64,000 nt of DNA from Rugamonas brunnea (lineage in GTDB: Bacteria; Pseudomonadota; Gammaproteobacteria; Burkholderiales; Burkholderiaceae_D). Of the stretch, positions 58,401 to 64,000 are shown one piece after another (the stretch's first letter is position 1; every line of letters starts with the position of its first letter). The stretch is taken from contig NZ_JACEZT010000011.1 in the NCBI RefSeq assembly GCF_014042345.1, positions 124,001 to 188,000 of the forward strand, written 5' to 3'. The notes under the pieces are model-generated. The model saw nothing but the letters and a program-made list of their open reading frames with translations, had not been told where the DNA came from and searched no databases. The position numbers were made by a program, and so were the translations under genes.

Positions 58401-58937
58401 CGCTTCGTCCGTGAACCACCAGTCGCAATTGCGGGTGCCGCCCACGCCACCAATGGCGTTCTTGCCCAGCGCGTCCGCCAGCGGGAAGTTCAGGCCCGAT
58501 TGCACCAGCGCCGTGGTCTTGCCCGCGCCGGGCGCGCCGACGAACATATACCACGGCAGCTGGTACAGGTATTGGCCGCCACGCCGGCCACTGCTCTTGC
58601 GCAGCAGTTCCATCGCCTCCTGCAGGCGCTTGCCCAGCAGCGCGACCTCGGCCTGCGATTCCAGCGCTTCGGGGCTCGGCGCCTGCTGCGCGCCTGCCAC
58701 GCCGGCCGCCAGTTTGGCGTTGGCGATGCGGGCCAGTATCCACTTGGTGAGGAAGTAGCCGGCCCAGATCACGAACAGCAAAATGATCCAGAACCAGCGC
58801 ACGCCGGTCGAGGCGAACGGCTCCTTGCCATTGAAGGCCAGCAGCGGGCCTTCGAACCAGATCACCAGCGACAGCAGCAGCACGCCGATAAACGACAGCG
58901 GCGCGGGCCGCAACAACCAGGAAAAGAGTCGCTTCAT
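55407..58937 (-). CDS. tssM: Type VI secretion system membrane subunit TssM (IcmF)
   Basis: 1176 residues: N-terminal membrane helices (SFIGVLLLSLVIWFE, FWIILLFVIWAGYFLTKWIL), a cytoplasmic GTPase-like domain with Walker A VGAPGAGKTTALVQSG (about 131-146), DTAGRYTTQD and VTKCDLL, then a third helix (TIAIGLVLVLGTAGMVTSYA, about 450) and a long periplasmic IcmF/TssM core and C-terminal domain. With TssL and TssJ it forms the T6SS inner membrane complex. The P-loop is intact, unlike in some species. It lies 45 bases after the tssL stop. Confidence 0.95.
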   Translation of the reverse strand: MKRLFSWLLRPAPLSFIGVLLLSLVIWFEGPLLAFNGKEPFASTGVRWFWIILLFVIWAGYFLTKWILARIANAKLAAGVAGAQQAPSPEALESQAEVALLGKRLQEAMELLRKSSGRRGGQYLYQLPWYMFVGAPGAGKTTALVQSGLNFPLADALGKNAIGGVGGTRNCDWWFTDEAVLLDTAGRYTTQDSHEEVDQAAWRGFLQLLRKHRRRRPINGVILAVSVADLLQQGEAARKQQALAIRARIQDLHEQLGMRFPIYVMVTKCDLLAGFTEFFGEMGKEDRGQVWGMSFPLVEPEQVMASLNAFPAEFQSLERQLQARLLQRMQGERDIQRRALLYGFPQQFAGLGDVLQTFLTDVFQSTRYETAALLRGVYFTSGTQEGHPIDRVMGAMAAAYGLERQVLPANAASGRSYFLTRLLREVIFAEAEVAGVNRQFERQRRRLQWGATIAIGLVLVLGTAGMVTSYARNSRLVSQVDHKVPEIAKLAQAVTPDTSAAQILPLLDAVRDLPAGYAAQGQDVPFLMTLGLYQGDKLGAGAQSLYLRTLRATLLPRMVYRMEQQLRRGSANNLDYLYEVLRLYLMLGDTRHYDAASIAGWAELDWLRNMSDASPAQREALMGHVAALLKAYPSFELPQQLDAQLVADTRLALARMPLEQRMYNGLKRALARAQLPEFSATAAGGRDAPQVLVRRSGEALTRGVPGMFSVAGYAKFLELSGQAMDDVSRDNWVLDRQEAVTGKAGNEQIRAALLQLYYNDYIAEWDRYLADLSIVPFATLDQGARVTGILSGLDSPLRKVLVAAARETTLAASAAKKPESSVLASLKDKSDSYKKKLEGVLGMGDGDGAPAAAAQQIPVDVHFDDLHRMVAGSPAPLDGLLAMLRDVATYFDAAAAAKRAGQPPPPGDALAKLKREGDGKAAPLGQMLKNIDSGGAGLTMGSERERLNALWTASAAQFCRQAIAGRYPLVRSAAQEVTQDDFGKFFAPGGLVDQFFQQNLLPYVDMGGRQWRWRPNGDKVTLGIPQDVLDSFQRAALVRDAWFGNGGKQPSMRFDLKLLSADPALSQVMLDIDGQPVPFGPPATVRAASLQVPSGKGSGQVRLEATPAGRTLRTEGAWAWLRMIDQGTLEPTPQGERFKLTYDLDGHKISYSLTASSVINPFRREALEGYRCLDRL

Positions 58938-58982
58938 ATTGTTGTATTCGTCCAGTATTCGGTTGCGGGAAGCGTCAGGCCA

Positions 58983-60329
58983 TCAGGCCGACGGCGGCGC
59001 GAGCAGCATGATCACCACGCGCCGGTTACGGGCGCGATTTGCGGCGCTGTCGTTCGGCGCGACCGGTTCCGTGTCGCCCCGTCCCTCCACGCTGTAGCGC
59101 TCGGGCGGGCCGGCGCGTTCGCCCAGCATGCGCGCCACCGTGGCGGCGCGGCCTTTGGACAAATCCCAGTTCGACGGATAGCGGGTCGAGAAGCCGGTGG
59201 TATTGTCGGTATGGCCCACCACCTTGACCTTGCCGTCGACGGGACGCAGCGCATCGCCAATCTTCTGCAGCAACGGCACGAAGCTTGCCGTCACCTCGGC
59301 GCTGCCGGGTGCGAACACGCCGTTGCCCATCAGGGTGATGATGGAACGGTCCGGCAGCTCGCTCACGCTCACCAGTCCCTGTTCGATTTCCGGCGCGAGG
59401 AATTTGGCCACCCTGGCCGGGGCGGCCGGCGCCGGCAGCGGCGCGGCGGCGGCCGATGCCGGCCAGGCCGCGACGGCGATGCCATGCAGCCGCGTATGTA
59501 CCGGTGTGGAGGCGCGGCTCAGGCTGAAGCTAAGCGCCATGTGCAGCAGCACCAGCACGGACAGCGCGATGGCCGCCACCACCCACACGGGCAGCATGCG
59601 CCACAAGGCCTCGCCCTTGCCGCCAGCGCCCTGCCAGTGCAGCGACAATGCCGGTTCCACGACGCCGCGCTGCCTGCTGATCAGTTCCAGCAGCCGTTCG
59701 CGCAGGATGTCGAGCTGGCCCCGGCCGCCATCGAGCACACGGTAGCGTCCTTCCAGCCCCAGCGACAGGCACAGGTACATCAGTTCCAGCACATCGATAT
59801 GGGTGCCGGGGTCCTGGCACAGCTTCTGCAGGACGAGGAAGAATTTTTCGCCGCCCGAGGCTTCGTTATGGAACGTCACCAGCAGGCTGCGGCTGGACCA
59901 TACGCCGCCACTACCCCATGGCGTGGCTGAAATGGTCTCATCGAGAAAAGTGCACAGCGAATAGCGGGCCACCGCGATCGCATCGGTGGGCACCTGCGCG
60001 GCCTTGGCGGTTTGCTCGAAGCTCTTGATGCCGGCCACCAGCTGCTGGCGCAGATGCTCCACTTGCGGATAGGCGGCCATGTGACGCAGTGGCAGCACCA
60101 GGTCCAGCAAGGGACTGGCCGCCGCCACCAGTGGATTGAGGCCGTGGCCGCCAATCCGGGGGATGGCAGGAGCGCCACCATTGTCGGCGGGCGCGGGCGA
60201 TGGCGCCGCAGCCTGGGGGGCCGGCGCTTGCGGTGCGGGCGCGGCGGCACCGCGCTTGCCGCCGGGACTGGGAATCAGGATGGTACGCTCGTCGTCAGGC
60301 GACGGCTGCTGCGGATCGTTGGTACTCAC
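58983..60329 (-). CDS. tssL: Type VI secretion protein TssL (DotU) with C-terminal OmpA-like domain
   Basis: 448 residues, the long form: a Pro/Ala-rich N-terminus (about 1-55), DotU domain (about 60-240, ISATPWGSGGVWSSRSLLV, ELMYLCLSLGLEGRYR), a single membrane helix (MLPVWVVAAIALSVLVLLH) and an OmpA/peptidoglycan-binding domain (GHTDNTTGFSTRYPSNWDLS, GRGDTEPVAPNDSAANRARN). It starts with GTG at 60329, ten bases after GGAGG. A three-codon frame (ATG TCA TTG TGA) lies in between and its stop overlaps the GTG. TssM follows and TagH precedes it. Confidence 0.93.
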   Translation of the reverse strand: MSTNDPQQPSPDDERTILIPSPGGKRGAAAPAPQAPAPQAAAPSPAPADNGGAPAIPRIGGHGLNPLVAAASPLLDLVLPLRHMAAYPQVEHLRQQLVAGIKSFEQTAKAAQVPTDAIAVARYSLCTFLDETISATPWGSGGVWSSRSLLVTFHNEASGGEKFFLVLQKLCQDPGTHIDVLELMYLCLSLGLEGRYRVLDGGRGQLDILRERLLELISRQRGVVEPALSLHWQGAGGKGEALWRMLPVWVVAAIALSVLVLLHMALSFSLSRASTPVHTRLHGIAVAAWPASAAAAPLPAPAAPARVAKFLAPEIEQGLVSVSELPDRSIITLMGNGVFAPGSAEVTASFVPLLQKIGDALRPVDGKVKVVGHTDNTTGFSTRYPSNWDLSKGRAATVARMLGERAGPPERYSVEGRGDTEPVAPNDSAANRARNRRVVIMLLAPPSA

Positions 60330-60381
60330 AATGACATAACCTCCGGTAGGCGGATGACGGCAGTACGTACTCGTTGATGTC

Positions 60382-62193
60382 CTAAGGCGTCCGATTCTTG
60401 CGCATGCGCGCGATCTGCTCCTCATAAGCGCGCGCGAACTGTTCGCTGAAGCGGCGCTGGTATTCCTCGTCGGCGTCCTGCACCAACTGGCGGTAGGACT
60501 CCACATGGCGGTCCCACAGCTTGGCCTTGCGGTTCGCCTGCAGCATCTTGTCCATCACGGACGGCAGCGCCATGGTGCGCTCGATCTCGGCAGGGTCGAA
60601 ATGGGCCTGCATGCCTTCCAGTGCGCCGCGCATACCGGCCAGCAGCGCCATTTCGTGCGCCTTCATGTCGTCGAACGCGCCGTCGAAGGCGGCCACCGGC
60701 GGCATATAGCCCTTGCCCGGCTTGCCCAGCATCTGGAACAGCGCGCTGGTGGGATCGGGGAAGAACTTGAGCGGATTGTTGGCCTGGCTGGCGATCATGG
60801 TGACGGCCATGCGGCTTTCACGCTTGGTCAGCGTGCGCGCCAGCAGCACCCCCATGGTGCCGGCCGTGGCCGCGCGCAGCATGGCGCCCACCAGTTCAAC
60901 GAATTCGGCGGGCGGCCGCTCGACTTTCATGCCCGTCATGCCCAGTCCGCGCAGCAGCGCGTCGAGCAGCACGGCATCGGCGGCGCTTTGCGGCGCGGCG
61001 GCCGTGGCTGCGGGCTGTGATACCGGCGCCGGCGGAGCCATGGGTTGCTGGACCTGCGGCGGCACGGCCGCAGAATGTGGCACGGGCGCCGGCGCGGCCA
61101 TGGGTTCGGGCGCCGACACCGGCGCTTGCACCGCCACTGGTACTGGCGTCACCTGCGCGTGCGCGGAGCCGACCGGGTGCGGCGACGCCTGGACGGCGGT
61201 CGGCAACGGCGCGACAGGCGGCGGTTCCGCCGCGCGCGCTACAGGCGGCGCGACGTTCAGGGCAGCGGGTGCAGCCGGTTCAGCGGGCATTAGCTCATCG
61301 CCGACGACAGGCGCAATCGCCACATCTGCTTGCGGCAGTGACGCGGCGGCAGCCGGTAACCCGGCAGGTAGTCCGAGCACATCAGCGGCCGCGGCGCCGG
61401 CTGTTGGCGCCGCATCTGGCGGCAGTGCAGACGGCATGGATGCCTGCACAGATGGCTGCGCCGACAGTGGCGCAGCTTGCGGCGCCGACAGGGGCGCAGA
61501 TGGCGGCGCCGGCGCGGCGGGCCGCAGCAGGTCCGCCAGCGGATCGTAATCGTCGGGAATGGCGAACGACGGGGCCGGCGCTTGCGTGACGGGCGAAGGC
61601 TGCGGGTACAGCTGTTGGGCGGGCGCCACAGGGCTGGCGGCGGCCGGCGACTGCGGCCGCACCTCCACCCTGGTCACGGGCCGGGCCACCGTCACTTGCC
61701 GCGTCACCGCATCCTGCGGCGCCAGCCAGTCCACGTTCAACGGATCGGCGCCCGGCGCCACGGCGCAGTCGAGCAGGCTGGAGGCGGCCAATGCATCGAG
61801 CACCGGCTGACCGGACGGCGCCGCCGCGCCATACATGGTCGCGCCGCCGGCGGCGCCGCGCCCGGCCATTCCCGGTTCCGGCGTGACCACCACCGCCAGC
61901 AGGTAAGGCCCGATCACCACGGTATCACCGTCGTTGAGGGGCGCCTGGCGGCCGTTACCCACGGGCCGGCCATTGACCATGCTGGGATTGGCGCCGATGT
62001 CGAGCAGGCAGTAGCCGCCGTCCTGGAATTCGATCTTGGCGTGGTTGCGGGAGATGTACTTGCCCGGGTCGTCGAGCACCAGGCCATTGCCGGGAGAACG
62101 TCCAATGGTGCCGCCCAGCCGGTCGAAGACGGCCGACAACGGTTCCGCCGGGGGCGCGGCACGATGGGTTTGCACGGTCAATGTAATGGGCAT
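60382..62193 (-). CDS. tagH: T6SS-associated FHA domain protein TagH
   Basis: 603 residues. The FHA domain (about 20-105, TIGRSPGNGLVLDDPGKYIS, NHAKIE, NPSMVNGRPVG) binds phosphothreonine. A long Pro/Ala/Gln-rich, low-complexity linker (about 115-415) follows. The C-terminal TagH/ImpI domain (about 425-600) contains LLDALLRGLGMTGMKVERPP, NPLKFFPDPTSALFQMLGKP and LWDRHVESYRQLVQDADEEY. FHA proteins of this type are kinase targets that trigger T6SS assembly. The next gene is tssL, and a kinase is encoded divergently. The start is the ATG at 62193; a 32-residue extension is unsupported. Confidence 0.9.
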   Translation of the reverse strand: MPITLTVQTHRAAPPAEPLSAVFDRLGGTIGRSPGNGLVLDDPGKYISRNHAKIEFQDGGYCLLDIGANPSMVNGRPVGNGRQAPLNDGDTVVIGPYLLAVVVTPEPGMAGRGAAGGATMYGAAAPSGQPVLDALAASSLLDCAVAPGADPLNVDWLAPQDAVTRQVTVARPVTRVEVRPQSPAAASPVAPAQQLYPQPSPVTQAPAPSFAIPDDYDPLADLLRPAAPAPPSAPLSAPQAAPLSAQPSVQASMPSALPPDAAPTAGAAAADVLGLPAGLPAAAASLPQADVAIAPVVGDELMPAEPAAPAALNVAPPVARAAEPPPVAPLPTAVQASPHPVGSAHAQVTPVPVAVQAPVSAPEPMAAPAPVPHSAAVPPQVQQPMAPPAPVSQPAATAAAPQSAADAVLLDALLRGLGMTGMKVERPPAEFVELVGAMLRAATAGTMGVLLARTLTKRESRMAVTMIASQANNPLKFFPDPTSALFQMLGKPGKGYMPPVAAFDGAFDDMKAHEMALLAGMRGALEGMQAHFDPAEIERTMALPSVMDKMLQANRKAKLWDRHVESYRQLVQDADEEYQRRFSEQFARAYEEQIARMRKNRTP

Positions 62194-62471
62194 CGATCGG
62201 TCCGTGTGGCTAGAGGATGGTAAGCCGGTTCCGGGCGGGGAGCCGGCCTGCTCCATTGCTTTTCTTATATTCGCAGCAATTATGCGCACAACTCGTTTAG
62301 GCGGGCAAGTCTTCGTTTATACTCGTGTCTGACAGACCATGTGAGCATTTGAACACCATGCTCACGTCTGCAAGCAATTGGTACTGGTAGCGCCGGTTTT
62401 GAGTACGTCCGGGTGCAGTCAGGCTGGCCCGGTCGTTGAAGATGAATTCACCTTTAACGGCAAGTGTCATC
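62194..62471. promoter_or_regulatory. Divergent intergenic region between tagH and the kinase gene
   Basis: 278 bases. A TATACT hexamer at 62318-62323 (plus) is a candidate -10 for the kinase; the hexamer upstream (GTTTAG) is a poor -35. No FNR box is seen. Nothing else recognised. Confidence 0.3.
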
Positions 62472-64000
62472 ATGAACCCACCACCTAACAGTGACAATGA
62501 CCACACGGTCCTGGCGCCGGGCGCCGCCTTTCCCAATGCGCTGCAGCCCGGGACCAAGCTGGGCGAGTTCGAGATCACGTGCGTGGTCGGCCAGGGCGGC
62601 TTTGGCATCGTCTATCACGCCAAGGACCATTCGCTGGGACGCGACGTCGCGCTGAAAGAATACATGCCGGCCGCTTTCGCCGGCCGCGTGGGCGGCACCC
62701 AGGTCACCATGCTGTCCGAGCATTACGCGGAGACGTTCCAGGTCGGCCTGCACAGCTTCGTCAACGAGGCGCAACTGCTGGCCCAGTTCGACCATCCCTG
62801 CCTGGTCAAGGTCTACCGCTTCTGGGAGGCCAATGGCACCGGCTACATGGCCATGCCGTTCTACCAGGCCCCCACGCTCAAGCAGCTGCTCAAGGAAGAC
62901 CACCAGATGCTGGCGCAGGAGGATTGGCTGCGCAACTTCCTGGCCCACATCCTCGACGCGCTCGAAGTGCTGCACGCCAAGCAGTGCTACCACCGCGATA
63001 TCGCGCCCGACAACATCCTGATGCTGGAGAACGACCGCCCGCTGCTGCTCGACTTCGGCGCCGCGCGGCGCGTGATCGGCGACATGACGCAGGCGCTGAC
63101 CGTGATCCTCAAGCCCGGCTACGCGCCCATCGAACAGTATGGCGACATGACCAATATGTCGCAGGGACCGTGGACGGATTTCTACGCGCTGGCCTCGGTG
63201 GTCTACTTCATCATCACCGACAAGGTGCCGCCAGCGGCCCTCACCCGCCTGGTCTCCGATTCGCTGGTGCCGCTGAGCGAAACCGCCGCCGACCGCTACA
63301 GCCAGGAATTCCTGCGCGCCGTCGACGCGGGCCTGGGCGTGCGGCCGGAACAGCGGCCGCAGAACGTGGCCGAGTTCCGCGCGCTGCTGGGCATCGAGCA
63401 ACCGCAGCGGGCGACGGCGCCACGGACCGCCGGCGGACAAGCCGGCGCGGCGACGCAGCCAGGTGGCACCACCCAGGGCGGCGCGGGCCGCACCGGCGGT
63501 CCTACCCAGTCGCGCGCCACGGGACAGCCGGCCAAAGAGGAAACCCCGGCCACGCCGCCGCGCAAGAGCCGCATGAAGACCGTGCTGCTCAGTTTATTTG
63601 GCCTCACCCTGCTGGGCGCCGGTGGTGGTGGCGGCTGGCTGTGGTGGAACAACGCCCTGCCGTTCGACATTCCCTACCTGCCCCCTCCTCCCGGCGCCAA
63701 ACCCGCGCCCGTGGTGGCCGTGGCGCCGCCTCCCGTGGTCGCGCCCGCGCCCGCGCCCGAACCCACGCCTGCGGAGCCAGCCGCGTCGGCCTCTGCTTCC
63801 GCCGAAGCGGCAGCGCCTGTTGCCGAGGCCCCGCCCGCGCCGCCACCGCCGCCGCCTTGTCCATTGAAACTGGCCGACGGGACACCTGGCTGCCCCACCA
63901 TGGTCGCCGTCCCGGCAGGCACCTACCGCATTGGCTCCCAAGCTGGCGAACCGGGTGCGTTGCCCGAAGAACTAGGCGGCAAGCCCGCGCCCATCGCCGC
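62472..64000 (+). CDS. T6SS-linked Ser/Thr protein kinase with SUMF1-like C-terminus (3' end outside window)
   Basis: At least 509 residues. The kinase domain (about 30-310) has the Gly loop VVGQGGFGIVYHAKD, catalytic Lys in VALKEYMP, catalytic loop HRDIAPDNIL (Ala where many kinases have Lys) and LLLDFGAARR (DFG). A Gly/Thr/Ala-rich linker and a membrane helix (KTVLLSLFGLTLLGAGGGGG, about 374) are followed by a Pro/Ala-rich periplasmic linker. Then MVAVPAGTYRIGSQAG begins, the start of an FGE/SUMF1-like domain. PpkA-type kinases of this shape phosphorylate the FHA protein in T6SS control. Divergent from tagH. The gene continues past base 64000. Confidence 0.9.
   Translation, partial: MNPPPNSDNDHTVLAPGAAFPNALQPGTKLGEFEITCVVGQGGFGIVYHAKDHSLGRDVALKEYMPAAFAGRVGGTQVTMLSEHYAETFQVGLHSFVNEAQLLAQFDHPCLVKVYRFWEANGTGYMAMPFYQAPTLKQLLKEDHQMLAQEDWLRNFLAHILDALEVLHAKQCYHRDIAPDNILMLENDRPLLLDFGAARRVIGDMTQALTVILKPGYAPIEQYGDMTNMSQGPWTDFYALASVVYFIITDKVPPAALTRLVSDSLVPLSETAADRYSQEFLRAVDAGLGVRPEQRPQNVAEFRALLGIEQPQRATAPRTAGGQAGAATQPGGTTQGGAGRTGGPTQSRATGQPAKEETPATPPRKSRMKTVLLSLFGLTLLGAGGGGGWLWWNNALPFDIPYLPPPPGAKPAPVVAVAPPPVVAPAPAPEPTPAEPAASASASAEAAAPVAEAPPAPPPPPPCPLKLADGTPGCPTMVAVPAGTYRIGSQAGEPGALPEELGGKPAPIA

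Noticed and set aside
54954..59930. A 1658-codon plus-strand open frame over tssM and tssL
   Set aside because: It is antisense to clearly recognisable tssM and tssL, its product is Arg/His/Gln-rich without motifs, and such frames are common opposite GC-rich genes.
1..64000. tRNA, rRNA, CRISPR arrays, insertion sequences or prophage genes
   Set aside because: No cloverleaf, spaced repeat array, transposase or integrase motif was recognised; genes and intergenic regions are otherwise accounted for.

Overview
The window looks like chromosomal DNA of a high-GC betaproteobacterium, most likely an Oxalobacteraceae member (Massilia, Duganella or Janthinobacterium type). The basis is overall gene content, a PEP-CTERM exported protein, a high-GC codon bias, a T6SS TagH-TssL-TssM block and the families present. 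This placement is inference; there is no rRNA or tRNA gene in the window to anchor it.

Left end (1-11.5 kb): the C-terminus of a LacI-type regulator, a PEP-CTERM protein, a divergent UvrD-like helicase, a six-gene minus-strand heme-copper cytochrome oxidase operon (membrane protein, subunit II fused to cytochrome c, subunit I, two subunit III-like proteins, subunit IV) and a large membrane patatin-like protein.

Centre (11.5-55 kb): a long accessory island that I read as a low-oxygen survival locus. It holds a Mg2+ P-type ATPase, a Met-rich exported protein, four universal stress proteins and an operon of beta-CASP nuclease, AMP-phosphorylase-type enzyme and PRPP-synthetase-like protein. It also holds a MgtC-like protein and a seven-gene chain (USP, alcohol dehydrogenase, Cys-rich protein, MacAB/TolC-type efflux). 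Further genes are Hsp20, three FNR paralogues with Fe-S cysteines, a REC/PAS/kinase plus NarL-type response-regulator system, and a DksA/TraR-like protein. A hemerythrin, a ClpP-like protease, an eRF1-like protein, an APH/P-loop fusion kinase, a nitroreductase, LemA and two TPM proteins follow. The island ends with a wax-ester-synthase/Ybh-type ABC operon and a second FtsH. Seven intergenic regions carry full FNR boxes (TTGAY-N4-RTCAA type), and several of these sit 32-33 bp from a -10-like hexamer, the geometry of class II FNR-activated promoters. The gene set parallels the mycobacterial DosR dormancy regulon and the low-oxygen-activated (lxa) locus known from Burkholderia cenocepacia.

Right end (55.4-64 kb): a minus-strand type VI secretion block (TagH FHA protein, TssL with OmpA domain, TssM). 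Divergent from it is a Ser/Thr kinase whose C-terminus begins a SUMF1-like domain and runs off the window.

No tRNA, rRNA, CRISPR array or insertion sequence was recognised. Start sites were chosen by Shine-Dalgarno position, ATGA overlaps and where family homology begins.
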